Positions 1-7,461 of a stretch of DNA of 64,000 bases are shown one piece after another; within the stretch, counting starts at the first letter, position 1; each line of letters opens with the position of its first letter. The translations under genes and the position numbers were made by a program. The stretch is from contig NC_007925.1 of the NCBI RefSeq assembly GCF_000013745.1, positions 3,038,001 to 3,102,000 of the forward strand, read 5' to 3'. The stretch is from Rhodopseudomonas_A palustris_F. GTDB lineage: Bacteria > Pseudomonadota > Alphaproteobacteria > Rhizobiales > Xanthobacteraceae. The notes beneath the pieces were generated by a model. The model worked only from the letters and a program-made list of their open reading frames with translations, searched no databases and was not told the DNA's origin.

Positions 1-1064
1 GACGCGAAACTGATCAGCAGGACGATCGCCAGCGCTTCCACGAACGACCGCATGAAGTCGCCGACCGCCTCGCGGACGATGGCGGGCTGATTGGCGACGC
101 GCTCGAAGCCGAGGCCGGTCGGAATAGCCCGCTCGATGCCGGCCATCACCGCCTCGACGTCCTCGCCGAGTTTTAGGATGTTGGCGCCGCGCTGCATGGC
201 GATGCCCATCGCCAGGGCCGGCACGCCGCGTTGCCGCACCAGCGATTGCGGTGGATCAATGTAACCGCGGGATACGGTGGCGATGTCGCCGAGCCGGATC
301 ACCGTGCCGGCGACCGCCACCGGCGTTTCCTCCACCGCGCTCACCCCGTCGAAGGCGCCGGTGACGCGCAACGGAATGCGGGTCGATCGGGTCTGCACCA
401 TCCCGACCGGCGCGAGATCGTTCTGCCGGGCCAGGCTGGCAAAAATCGTCTGCGGCGAGATGCCGAGATTGGCGAGCTTGACGTGGTCGAAGTCGACGAA
501 GATGCGCTCGTCCTGCGTGCCGTAGATCGTCACCTTGGAGACGTTCGGCACTTTCAGCAGACGCTGTCGAACCTGCTCGGCGATGCGCTTCATCGTCGCG
601 TAGTCGGCGCTGTCCGAACTCAACATATAGACGACGGAATCGACGTCGCCGTATTCATCGTTGACCTCGGGACCCGCCACCCCCTCCGGCAGATCCGGCT
701 TCACGTCTGCCAGCTTTTTCCGGAGCAGATAGAACAGCCAGGGCACCTGGGCCGGCGGAGTGGTGTCGCGAAACTCGACCTGGGCCGCGGTGAAGCCCGG
801 CTTCGAATAGGTCGTCACCTTGTCGAACCAGGGTAGTTCCTGCAGCTTCTTCTCGATCCGATCCGCGACCTGAAACTGCATTTCCTCAGCAGTGGCGCCC
901 GGCCAACTTGCCGTCACCACCGCGACCTTGATGGTATAGGACGGGTCCTCGGCCCGGCCGAGCTTCTGATACGACAGAGTGCCGGTTAAGCCGATCACGA
1001 GGATCAGGAACAGCATCAATGTCGGGTGGGCGACCGCCCAGGCGGAAAGGTTGAATCGCGACAT
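1..1064 (-). CDS. RND-family efflux pump permease, partial (C-terminal part beyond window)
   Basis: This is the inner-membrane, proton-driven subunit of a tripartite efflux pump. The visible N-terminal ~354 residues start MSRFNLSAWAVAHPTLMLF, with a first membrane helix at about 8-28, followed by a periplasmic porter domain (LGRAEDPSYT, SWPGATAEEMQ) typical of the AcrB/HAE1 class. The ATG at 1064 has GAGG 8 nt upstream and lies 15 bp after the stop of the membrane-fusion gene, so the two form an operon. The reading frame is open to the window edge, so length and substrate class cannot be judged. A TetR gene divergent to the operon is the likely repressor. Confidence 0.9.
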   Translation of the reverse strand, partial: MSRFNLSAWAVAHPTLMLFLILVIGLTGTLSYQKLGRAEDPSYTIKVAVVTASWPGATAEEMQFQVADRIEKKLQELPWFDKVTTYSKPGFTAAQVEFRDTTPPAQVPWLFYLLRKKLADVKPDLPEGVAGPEVNDEYGDVDSVVYMLSSDSADYATMKRIAEQVRQRLLKVPNVSKVTIYGTQDERIFVDFDHVKLANLGISPQTIFASLARQNDLAPVGMVQTRSTRIPLRVTGAFDGVSAVEETPVAVAGTVIRLGDIATVSRGYIDPPQSLVRQRGVPALAMGIAMQRGANILKLGEDVEAVMAGIERAIPTGLGFERVANQPAIVREAVGDFMRSFVEALAIVLLISFA

Positions 1065-1079
1065 CGCTTCGGCCTCGCA

Positions 1080-2177
1080 TCAAAACGACAGCGCGGAGAC
1101 CGCCCGCACCGTCAGGCCCGCATCGAGCTTTTCGACCCCGAGCGCGACGACGCTCTCACCCTCGGTCACGCCCGAGACGATCAGCACGAAGCGCGCGTCG
1201 TAGCGGTCGATCACCACGGCGCGTTCGGCCAGTCTGCCGCCGGCATCGACGACCCAGACCGACGGCCCGCGACCGTGGTTGAACAGCGCCGTTAGCGGCA
1301 GGCGCGCTACCGGACGCCCGCCCTGCTCCCGCAGCATCAGCGTCGCGCTCATGCCGATGCGGACTGCTTCATCGGGATCAGCGATGCTGAAGCGCGCGGC
1401 ATAGGTGCGCGTCGCCGGCTCGGCCGCGAGCGCCAGTTCACGCAATCGCACCACGTAGACCTGCTCCGGCAGCGACCACAGCGTCAGCGACGCCGCGGCC
1501 TGGCGCGCGTGCTCGACATAGCTTTCCGGCAGCGCCACCAGCGCCTCGAGTTCGGCGAGACGAGCGAGCCGCACGGCGGGCTGCGCCGCTGTGATCACCT
1601 GCCCTGGTTCGACCGGCGTCGCCGTGATGACGCCATCCTCCTCGGCGGCGAGCGTCGCGTAGTCGAGCGAATGCGCTGCGAGGTCGAGCCCGCGTTGCGC
1701 GCGGATCAATCGGCTGCGCGCCTCCTGCGCGGCGGCGAGCGCCTTCTCCACCGTGGTGTTGGCCGCCCAGCCCTTGCTCTGGAGTTCGATGGCGCGCCGT
1801 TCGTCGGCCGCGGCCTGGCTCAGGCTCGTGGTGGCGGCTTTCACCTCCGCCTCGGCCTGCTCGCGCTGCAGCTGCAGATCGTCGGGATCGAGCTCAAGCA
1901 GCGTCTGGCCTTTGCGCACGCGGTCGCCATTGCGCACCAACCGCCGCGCCACCTTGCCGTTCACCCGAAATCCGAGGTCGCTTTCGATCGCCGGCCTGAT
2001 CGTGGCGGCGAAGGTCCGCGTTCTGCCGCCGTCCTGGTAGCGCACCGGTGCGACGATCACTGGGAGAGGAGCGGCGGCGACGTCCCGCTTGGCGGGCTCG
2101 CGAAGGGCCGAATCGCAGCCGCCGACCATGAGCGCCAAAGCGACGATGGCGGGTCCGAATAATGCGATCTCCCTCAT
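1080..2177 (-). CDS. RND efflux periplasmic adaptor (membrane fusion protein, lipoprotein)
   Basis: The HlyD/AcrA-type adaptor links the inner-membrane pump to an outer-membrane channel. From the chosen ATG the product is 365 aa. It begins with a hydrophobic signal ending in a lipobox-like VGGC (Cys21), so it is probably a lipoprotein. A barrel-sandwich lipoyl half motif (VNGKVARRLVRNGDRVRKGQ) is followed by a helical hairpin rich in Glu, Ala and Arg, then the second lipoyl half (EDGVITATPVEPGQVI) and a beta-barrel. In-frame ATGs lie at 2177, 2183 and 2234; AAGG sits about 8 nt before 2177. The 2234 start would put about 19 polar residues before the signal, which argues against it. The pump gene follows 15 bp downstream. 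No outer-membrane channel gene is visible. Confidence 0.88.
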   Translation of the reverse strand: MREIALFGPAIVALALMVGGCDSALREPAKRDVAAAPLPVIVAPVRYQDGGRTRTFAATIRPAIESDLGFRVNGKVARRLVRNGDRVRKGQTLLELDPDDLQLQREQAEAEVKAATTSLSQAAADERRAIELQSKGWAANTTVEKALAAAQEARSRLIRAQRGLDLAAHSLDYATLAAEEDGVITATPVEPGQVITAAQPAVRLARLAELEALVALPESYVEHARQAAASLTLWSLPEQVYVVRLRELALAAEPATRTYAARFSIADPDEAVRIGMSATLMLREQGGRPVARLPLTALFNHGRGPSVWVVDAGGRLAERAVVIDRYDARFVLIVSGVTEGESVVALGVEKLDAGLTVRAVSALSF

Positions 2178-2245
2178 CGTCATCGCCTTAACGTGAAACC
2201 GCGGAGCCGCCCGCCCGGGGAAAGCCGACGACACCCAATAAACGT

Positions 2246-2259
2246 ACCGTACGTACGGT
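2246..2259. promoter_or_regulatory. Palindromic TetR-type operator, copy 1
   Basis: ACCGTACGTACGGT is a perfect 14-bp palindrome in the divergent gap between the efflux operon and the TetR gene. It is repeated with one change 43 bp away. A palindrome between a TetR gene and a divergent pump operon is the usual layout for autoregulation; binding by this TetR protein is inferred. Confidence 0.7.
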
Positions 2260-2288
2260 TATTATGAACCGGAGGGGCTGTCAATATG

Positions 2289-2302
2289 ACCGTACGTACA
2301 GT
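2289..2302. promoter_or_regulatory. Palindromic TetR-type operator, copy 2
   Basis: ACCGTACGTACAGT matches copy 1 at 13 of 14 positions, with centres 43 bp apart (about four helical turns, so on the same DNA face). It overlaps the earliest in-frame ATG of the TetR gene (2286), which makes that ATG unlikely to be the true start. Confidence 0.65.
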
Positions 2303-2372
2303 ATTTAAATCGGCGGAGTGTTCGTCGGCACCGACGATGAGCGTCAACGGCGAAACCGACGAGACGAGGCGA

Positions 2373-3041
2373 ATGGCGAGAGTTCGGACCGAAACCAAGC
2401 GCGACGCGATTCTCGAGACGGCTGCTCAGGTGTTCCAGGAGCGCGGCCTCGAGGGGGCGTCGATGTCGGAGATCGCCAAGCGGCTCGGCGGCTCGAAAGC
2501 GACGCTGTACGGCTATTTTCCCTCCAAGGAAGAGCTGTTCGTCCACGTCGCCCTGCGGGTCGCCGGACAGCAGATCCTGGTGATGCTGAAAGGATTGCAG
2601 GACCGCGCTGCGGAGCATCCCCGCACGGTCCTGCTCGACGTCGGCAAGGAGTTGGTCGGGCGCGTGCTGGCAGAGGACGCCACGACCGCCTACCGCCTCG
2701 CCGTGTCGTACGGCCGGGTCGGCAATTTGGGCCGCATCTTCTACGAAGCGGGTCCGGGAAAGGCGATCGAGGCCTTCACCCGCTACTTCGAAGCCGCGAC
2801 AGCCGCCGGACGGCTCGCGGTCGTCGACATTGACGCCGCTGCGCATCATCTGTTGGCTCTGCTTGAGTCCGAGATTACTTACCGCCGGACACTCCAGTTC
2901 GGCGACGAGATCACCCGTGACGCGATTGATAAGTCAGTCGGCAGAGCCGTGGATGTCTTTTTGGCCGCCTACGTCGCAGATTCGCGATTGACGCCGCAGA
3001 AGCCAAGCCGGCAGTCTCAAAGCGTCAAAAAAACCGCCTAG
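2373..3041 (+). CDS. TetR/AcrR-family repressor of the divergent RND operon
   Basis: A 222-aa DNA-binding repressor. The N-terminal helix-turn-helix is clear (ILETAAQVFQERGLEGASMS, then SKATLYGYFPSKEELF), giving the AYFPSKEEL-type signature of the AcrR group. The C-terminal half is a variable ligand domain and tells nothing about the inducer. I chose the ATG at 2373 (MARVRTETKRDAIL) because GAGG lies just upstream and because the earlier ATG at 2286 falls inside operator copy 2; an ATG at 2337 is also possible. The C-terminus is short, basic and probably disordered (PQKPSRQSQSVKK). It most likely represses both itself and the pump. Confidence 0.88.
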   Translation: MARVRTETKRDAILETAAQVFQERGLEGASMSEIAKRLGGSKATLYGYFPSKEELFVHVALRVAGQQILVMLKGLQDRAAEHPRTVLLDVGKELVGRVLAEDATTAYRLAVSYGRVGNLGRIFYEAGPGKAIEAFTRYFEAATAAGRLAVVDIDAAAHHLLALLESEITYRRTLQFGDEITRDAIDKSVGRAVDVFLAAYVADSRLTPQKPSRQSQSVKKTA

Positions 3042-3232
3042 AAGGTGCGACGGTCGAACATGCCTTGCACCGCCTTCTTGGCAAGAATCACAGTGCAACC
3101 GTCTGCCACAAACGCCTGCTGATCTGCGGCGCTCTTCGCGGTCCGCGACGATTTTACGTGGCTTTAATCGAAAGCCGGCAGTGTTGCGGCATTCACCTGC
3201 CCGACCTGATCACCGAGCGATGAGTTCTCAAG

Positions 3233-3553
3233 ATGTTGCAGAGCGGATTGCTGGCCGTGGCGTTGGCGGTTGCTGCCACCGGACCGGCCTGCGCCAACGA
3301 CTGGCGCTATTGCCTCGCCTCCTCGGATGCCGAGCACAAAGCGTATGTGTCGGCGCCGTTCTCCACCAACGCGGACATCGCCGGCGCCGAAGCTTCGTTC
3401 AGGGCGCGGCTGAAGCGCTCACATCTGGAGAATTACACCGTGCAGTGCCCAAGGAGCCAAGATGAAGCCTCGCTGCTGGCGATGCAGCGACACGCCATCA
3501 GCTTCAACGCCCAATACGGCAACCGGACCACCGTGCTGGATTGGCACCCTTGA
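3233..3553 (+). CDS. Small secreted protein, unknown function
   Basis: A 106-aa product with a clear Sec signal peptide (LLAVALAVAATGPACAN, cleavage probably after ACA near residue 22). The mature part is about 84 aa with two Cys residues (C28 in WRYCLAS and one in VQCPRS), which could form a periplasmic disulfide. It opens with DWRYCLA, faintly like the start of mature DUF3551 proteins (EYAYCLQ, DYRYCLI) elsewhere in this window, but it lacks the rest of that motif. No function can be assigned. It stands alone between the TetR gene and a palindromic repeat. Confidence 0.65.
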   Translation: MLQSGLLAVALAVAATGPACANDWRYCLASSDAEHKAYVSAPFSTNADIAGAEASFRARLKRSHLENYTVQCPRSQDEASLLAMQRHAISFNAQYGNRTTVLDWHP

Positions 3554-3590
3554 GAGTCTGACTGCAAAAAGCAGCAAGCAATCAGCGGGG

Positions 3591-3700
3591 CGTCATTGCG
3601 AGCCGTTGACGGCGCGGTGCGCCGGCTGAACAGCGAAACAATCTAGCGGCTGCCGATGGAGCCCTGAAATGCTTCGTCGCAACAGCTCGTCGCAATGACG
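3591..3700. repeat. Intergenic palindromic repeat (CGTCATTGCGAG family)
   Basis: Begins CGTCATTGCGAGCCGTTGAC and ends GCTCGTCGCAATGACG, so the outer 10-15 bp are inverted repeats, with AAACAATC and ATGCTTCGTCGC inside. This layout recalls a dispersed repeat class frequent in Bradyrhizobiaceae. It lies between two convergent genes. Confidence 0.7.
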
Positions 3701-3751
3701 GGTTTGATGCCTGATGTGATTGATCGCTCTTTCGGTCAGTCGCTGAGGCCC

Positions 3752-4867
3752 TCAGCGCTTGCGCACGAACACCGTGCCGGCCGAATAGCCCGCACCGAAG
3801 CTGCAGATCAGCCCGAGGTCGTCGGCCGCCATGTCGTCGGAGTGCTGGTGGAAGGCGATGATCGATCCCGCCGACGAGGTGTTGGCATAGCGGTCGAGGA
3901 TGATGACGTTCTCTTGCTCGGTGGGGTCGCGGCCGAGCACCCGGCGGCCGATCATCACATTCATGTTGATGTTGGCCTGGTGCAGCCACAGCCGCTTCAA
4001 GGCCTGCGGAGCGAGCCCGAGCGAGCCGGCGTGATCGAGGATCATCTCCGACACCATCGGCACCACTTCCTTGAACACCTTGCGGCCCTGTTGCACGAAC
4101 AGCTTGTCCGGCAGGTCGCGTCCCTCCGGCGCCGCGCGATTCAAGAACCCGGCATTGTTGCGGATGGCGTTGGAGAATTGGGTCTTCAACCGGGTGCCGA
4201 GGATGTCCCAGCCGCCCACCGCCTGGTCGGCGCGCTCGATGATCACCGCGGTGGCGACGTCGCCGAAGATGAAATGGCTATCGCGATCGCGGAAGTTGAG
4301 GTGGCCGGAGCAGATCTCCGGGTTGACCATCAGCACCGCGTCGACCGAGCCGGTCGCGACGAAGTCCGCCGCGGTCTTGATGCCGAAGGTCGCCGACGAA
4401 CAGGCGACGTTGAGGTCGAAGGCGAAGCCGCCGAGACCGAGCGCGTCCTGCACCTCGACCGCCATCGCCGGATAGGCGCGCTGCATGTTGGAGGCCGCGC
4501 ACAGCACCGCCCCGATCCGCGCGCGCGGTTTGCCCCAGCGCTGCAGCGCCTGCTCGGCGGCCTTCACCGCCATCTCCGCCAGGATCGAAATCTCTTCGTT
4601 GCAGCGCTCCGGGATCACCGGGCGCATCAGCTCGGGATCGAGGATGCCGGATTTCTGCATCACGTAGCGCGACTTGATGCCGGAGGCCTTTTCGATGAAC
4701 TCGGCCGACGAAGGCTGCAGCGGGGCGATCTCACCGGCGCCGATCGCCGCGGCATGGTCGGCGTTGAACCGCGCCACATAGGCATTGAAGGCCTCCACCA
4801 GCTCGGCATTCGAAATGCTCTCGGGCGGGGTAAACAGGCCGGTCGCGGCAATGACTGCAGGGCGCAC
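3752..4867 (-). CDS. FabH-like beta-ketoacyl-ACP synthase III (thiolase fold)
   Basis: A 371-aa condensing enzyme. The catalytic triad of the FabH/KAS III family is intact: Cys156 in NVACSSATFG, His296 in LHQANINMN, and Asn329 in YANTSSAGS. A GFGAGYSAGTVF-like C-terminus (SFGAGYSAGTV) completes the fold. It is longer than E. coli FabH (317 aa) owing to an N-terminal insertion (roughly 25-70), as I recall for a second KAS III-like group in Rhizobiales. Start: GTG at 4867 has GGAG 6 nt upstream; a TTG six codons earlier is the alternative. It has no fatty-acid genes beside it, so the acyl substrate is unknown and it may be an accessory rather than the housekeeping fabH. Confidence 0.85.
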   Translation of the reverse strand: MRPAVIAATGLFTPPESISNAELVEAFNAYVARFNADHAAAIGAGEIAPLQPSSAEFIEKASGIKSRYVMQKSGILDPELMRPVIPERCNEEISILAEMAVKAAEQALQRWGKPRARIGAVLCAASNMQRAYPAMAVEVQDALGLGGFAFDLNVACSSATFGIKTAADFVATGSVDAVLMVNPEICSGHLNFRDRDSHFIFGDVATAVIIERADQAVGGWDILGTRLKTQFSNAIRNNAGFLNRAAPEGRDLPDKLFVQQGRKVFKEVVPMVSEMILDHAGSLGLAPQALKRLWLHQANINMNVMIGRRVLGRDPTEQENVIILDRYANTSSAGSIIAFHQHSDDMAADDLGLICSFGAGYSAGTVFVRKR

Positions 4868-5178
4868 GGAAGGCTCCAGAACCAAAGGTGGGGCGTGGCA
4901 CGACGGTCGATCGGTCGATCCGCCGCGGCTGGTTTTCAGCCCTATTGGTCTGGATGTCTAGCGATGCGAAGGTCGAGAACCCAGCGCCGGCGGGGTTTTC
5001 CGACATCATGTTGTGGCGGTCGCCGGACTTCGCGGCTGCGAGCCAAGATGCTGCAAAGCAGCAGAATCTGCGCCGGCACCCCGGCCGGCGCCGCCGGTAC
5101 GATCTGACGATCCCGGTCCGCACCATTTCGCCACCGACGCCGAAGCGTGTCGGCGGCACTCGGATATCACCGGCTGCA
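4868..5178. other. Intergenic region, no gene seen
   Basis: About 310 bp between the FabH-like gene and a terminator hairpin. It should carry the promoter of the FabH-like gene. Open frames exist here on both strands, but their Arg/Pro-rich translations look random and none has a convincing ribosome site. Confidence 0.5.
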
Positions 5179-5216
5179 GGCAAAACAATGCCGCCCCGTC
5201 CGATCGACGGGGCGGC
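5179..5216 (-). terminator. Intrinsic terminator of the DUF3551 gene
   Basis: GCCGCCCCGTC (5190-5200) and GACGGGGCGGC (5206-5216) form a perfect 11-bp stem with a 5-nt loop. Read on the minus strand the stem is followed by CATTGTTTTGCC, a T-rich tail. It lies 19 bp after the stop of the minus-strand gene ending at 5236. Confidence 0.75.
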
Positions 5217-5235
5217 GTAGTCGGCGGCTCGCCGC

Positions 5236-5517
5236 TTACCACTCGGCGCGGGAATCGTACGGACTGTAGGCCGGGTAGTAAGCCGGGCCACGTGACACGC
5301 CATAGGCGAATCGCGGATTGATGCTGCAATCGGCATCGGTGCCCGACGCCGCGGCCTTGCACTGCCCGAAGCTGGAGTAGTCACAAGCGCCGGGATAGCC
5401 TTGTTGCCGGCCCTGCAGACAATAGGCGTACTCCCGGGCTTCCGCCGGGGACGACGATGCCCCGGCGAGGGCGGCAACCGACGTCGCGGCCAAGGCGGCG
5501 AGAATGAGCAAGCGCAT
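5236..5517 (-). CDS. DUF3551-type small secreted protein, paralogue A
   Basis: A 93-aa product starting MRLLILAALAATSVAALAGA, a Sec signal peptide. The mature domain shows the pattern EYAYCLQGRQQGYPGACDYS, then QCKAAASGTDADCSINPR, with four Cys spaced as in DUF3551 proteins, which are abundant in Bradyrhizobium and Rhodopseudomonas and have no known function. The tail is Tyr/Pro-rich (PAYYPAYSPYDS). The ATG at 5517 is preceded by AGGAGA. It has its own terminator downstream. A second copy lies at 6897-7136. Confidence 0.85.
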   Translation of the reverse strand: MRLLILAALAATSVAALAGASSSPAEAREYAYCLQGRQQGYPGACDYSSFGQCKAAASGTDADCSINPRFAYGVSRGPAYYPAYSPYDSRAEW

Positions 5518-5678
5518 GTGGAAATCTCCTGTTGGTTGGACCATTGCAGAACCACGGCGCGGCGGCTGTGTTCCGAACGCCATGAACAAGCGCGCGTGAG
5601 CCGTTCGTGTGCGGTCGGTGATAAGTGCTCTGCGTCCAGCCGCCGGTCATTTCGCGTTCACCACGTTTTCCGCAATCA

Positions 5679-5692
5679 GTGATTTAGCTCAA
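5679..5692. promoter_or_regulatory. Weak FNR/FixK-like box
   Basis: GTGATTTAGCTCAA fits TTGAT-N4-ATCAA with one mismatch in each half. FixK/FnrN/AadR-type regulators using such sites are known in Rhodopseudomonas. It sits roughly midway between the two divergent genes; two mismatches make it only a candidate. Confidence 0.25.
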
Positions 5693-5751
5693 GGAAGCGA
5701 AGCCGGCGCGGTGCTAGGATTGCCGTGATTGGGCGGCCTGCGACCGCCAGC

Positions 5752-5785
5752 TATTATGATTGGCGAACTATTCTGATTGGCGAAC
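5752..5785. repeat. Tandem 17-bp direct repeat upstream of the collagen-like gene
   Basis: TATTATGATTGGCGAAC is followed immediately by TATTCTGATTGGCGAAC (16 of 17 identical), ending 62 bp before the next start codon. It could be a double regulator site or a simple duplication. Confidence 0.7.
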
Positions 5786-5847
5786 AATGTGGCCCTCGCC
5801 CCGCCCCGGTAAGGCGGTCAGGGGCGCAGCTCAGGTGGAACGGTAAG

Positions 5848-6348
5848 ATGGATTATCTCTCGGCGATCGCCTCGTTGCTGGTGCTGTTGCTGCTCGGCGG
5901 CGGGTCGATCTTCATCGGCTACATGGCGTTGAGTGAAGCGACGCTGCCCGGGCTTCCGGTCTGGAAGCGCCCCGCCCTGCCGTCGTTTACCTGGGAGCAG
6001 ATCCGCAACCAGGTGATGGTGGCCACCGTACTGATCGGCGCGATCGCGATCGTCGTCGTGGCCTTGAACAACCGCAGCCTGAAGGGCGAACAGGGCGACC
6101 CTGGCGCGCCCGGTCCGCAAGGCGCCGCAGGAACGCCGGCGACCGCGCTGCGAACGCTGGTCTCCTCCTCGTGCGCCAAGGACGGCTGTCCGCTGGCCTG
6201 TGAGGCGAGCGAAACCTTGATCACCGCACTCTGTGTCAACGGCAGCGGCACCCGGCTGACCGACACCTTGCTGGTCGACCACGGTCTGCTGACGGCGAAA
6301 TGCGGCGCCAGCTCCAGCCGACTGATCGTCGCCTGCGCACCCAAGTAA
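5848..6348 (+). CDS. Membrane protein with short collagen-like Gly-X-Y segment
   Basis: A 166-aa protein of unknown function. Helix 1 is at about 6-27 (IASLLVLLLLGGGSIFIGYM) and helix 2 at about 53-73 (VMVATVLIGAIAIVVVAL). Right after helix 2 comes a run of Gly-X-Y triplets, GEQGDPGAPGPQGAAGTPA, as in bacterial collagen-like stalks. A C-terminal domain of about 70 aa follows with five Cys (SSSCAKDGCPLACEAS, ITALCVNG, TAKCGASS, plus VACAPK near the end), probably periplasmic and disulfide-bonded. The ATG at 5848 replaces an upstream in-frame ATG at 5725 whose extension is polar and lacks a ribosome site. Confidence 0.8.
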   Translation: MDYLSAIASLLVLLLLGGGSIFIGYMALSEATLPGLPVWKRPALPSFTWEQIRNQVMVATVLIGAIAIVVVALNNRSLKGEQGDPGAPGPQGAAGTPATALRTLVSSSCAKDGCPLACEASETLITALCVNGSGTRLTDTLLVDHGLLTAKCGASSSRLIVACAPK

Positions 6349-6574
6349 GCAATCGCCCACCACGACGCGGGCCCGACCAGCCGTAGCGGTCTACCGCGGC
6401 ACCCACCGGGTTCCAGTCATGGCAACTCTGTAGCCGGCCGCGAAGCTGCGCAGCGTCGCCGGCGGCGCACCGGGCGACGCCATTCAGCGATCCGCCCGGC
6501 GGCATTTGATCCGCATCAACGCCAATCCTCGTAATCGGGCGGAATAATTACAAATCTACAGAGGACGTGCAGCC

Positions 6575-6724
6575 ATGATGACCGTCGATATTCTGCTGCT
6601 ATCTGCCGCCGCGGTGTCCACCGTCGTAATCCTGTTCAGCGTGGTGATTTTGGGTGACATGCAGCATGCGCCGCATCGCGCCCATGTCGATCCGCGCCGC
6701 GGCAACAAACACTTGTCTGCCTGA
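6575..6724 (+). CDS. Small single-helix membrane protein, 49 aa
   Basis: The frame starting MMTVDILLLSAAAVSTVVIL has one hydrophobic helix (about 4-26) and a short His/Arg-rich cytoplasmic tail (MQHAPHRAHVDPRRGNKH). GAGGA lies 9 nt before the first ATG. Two ATGs stand in tandem, so the start could be one codon later. The size, strong ribosome site and regular hydrophobic pattern support a real gene; function is unknown. Confidence 0.6.
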   Translation: MMTVDILLLSAAAVSTVVILFSVVILGDMQHAPHRAHVDPRRGNKHLSA

Positions 6725-6896
6725 ACGCATCGTTCAGTCGCCAGGCCACGTCGGCCAATGTGACGGGCAACCGTGCACTGCCCGGCTCGCAAGTTGCGGG
6801 TGGCGTAAAGGCAGGGCTTGGTGACTTGGCCGCGGTGTGGCGCGGCGTCGGTCGAGGCGCCGAGATGCCGCTGTCGGGGTTTGACCGACAGCGTCG

Positions 6897-7136
6897 CTAC
6901 CGATGGCGGCGGCGATACGTTCTGCGCGGCTCGGCGTACGCCCGCGGATTGACAATGCAGTCCGCGTAGCGGCCGGAGGCCGAGGCGGCGCATTGCCGAT
7001 AGGTCGAATAGCTGCATTCTCCGGGATAGCCGAATCCGGGCGAGATCAGGCAGTAGCGATAATCGCGCGCCTGCGCGGGATCGCCCAGCGCCGCTGCGGC
7101 GACCAAAGCGGCCAAGCCAATCCAGATTTTGTGCAT
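6897..7136 (-). CDS. DUF3551-type small secreted protein, paralogue B
   Basis: A 79-aa product, MHKIWIGLAALVAAAALGDP, with a Sec signal ending at AQA. The mature part reads DYRYCLISPGFGYPGECSYS then QCAASASGRYADCIVNPRAY, the same four-Cys layout as paralogue A. It ends in a very basic tail (RRTYRRRHR). GAGGAGG lies just upstream of the ATG at 7136, which fixes the start. A hairpin (6870-6892) lies downstream but has no T-run. Confidence 0.83.
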   Translation of the reverse strand: MHKIWIGLAALVAAAALGDPAQARDYRYCLISPGFGYPGECSYSTYRQCAASASGRYADCIVNPRAYAEPRRTYRRRHR

Positions 7137-7201
7137 CACGGTTCCTCCTCGTAAAGCTGAACAGAGTCGACCGGAATGTGTTCCGATACGACTGCCGTCG
7201 C

Positions 7202-7406
7202 TAGCGCATTTTCGGTTAGGATTGATGCGGTTCAAGAGTCCCGGCCCGTCATTCCGGGGCACGAGCAGCGTCAGCTGCGAGTGAGTCCGGAATCCATAAC
7301 CACCGCAGGAGTTATGGATTCCGGACTTGCTCGTTGTTCGAACTCGCAATCCGGAATGACGACGACATTTTGGTTGGACGATTCAATCCCAACCGACAAT
7401 GCTCTA
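7202..7406. mobile_element. MITE-like palindromic element, copy 1
   Basis: A 205-bp element with terminal inverted repeats of about 24 bp: the left end begins TAGCGCATTTTCGGTTAGG and the right end, read inward on the minus strand, begins TAGAGCATTGTCGGTTGGG. The interior is also nearly palindromic (GGAATCCATAAC / GTTATGGATTCC). Both ends start with TA, which fits TA-target duplications of IS630-type elements. It has no coding capacity. A second copy in the opposite orientation lies at 25666-25868. Confidence 0.7.
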
Positions 7407-7461
7407 TTTGCAGCCCAAGCTATAGTGCGTCGCCGACATGGCGACGACAGAGGAGATCTCG

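Larger units (their letters stand above)
5518..5847. other. Divergent intergenic region with two short candidate signals
   Basis: This 330-bp gap lies between the DUF3551 gene (minus) and the collagen-like gene (plus). It holds no convincing gene. It does hold an FNR/FixK-like half-matched palindrome at 5679-5692 and a perfectly adjacent 17-bp direct repeat at 5752-5785, listed separately. Confidence 0.5.

Noticed and set aside
3695..5107. 470-aa open frame on the plus strand
   Set aside because: Antisense shadow of the FabH-like gene, full of Arg/His/Asp runs and without any domain.
4888..5220. 110-aa plus-strand frame in the gap after the FabH-like gene
   Set aside because: No ribosome site, no signal or helix, runs into the terminator hairpin of the opposite gene.
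5848..6348. Collagen-like gene as a phage tail fibre remnant
   Set aside because: No structural phage genes nearby, and two N-terminal helices do not fit a tail fibre.
6870..6892. GCTGTCGG...CCGACAGC hairpin as terminator of DUF3551 paralogue B
   Set aside because: The stem is good but no T-run follows on the minus strand, so I did not list it.
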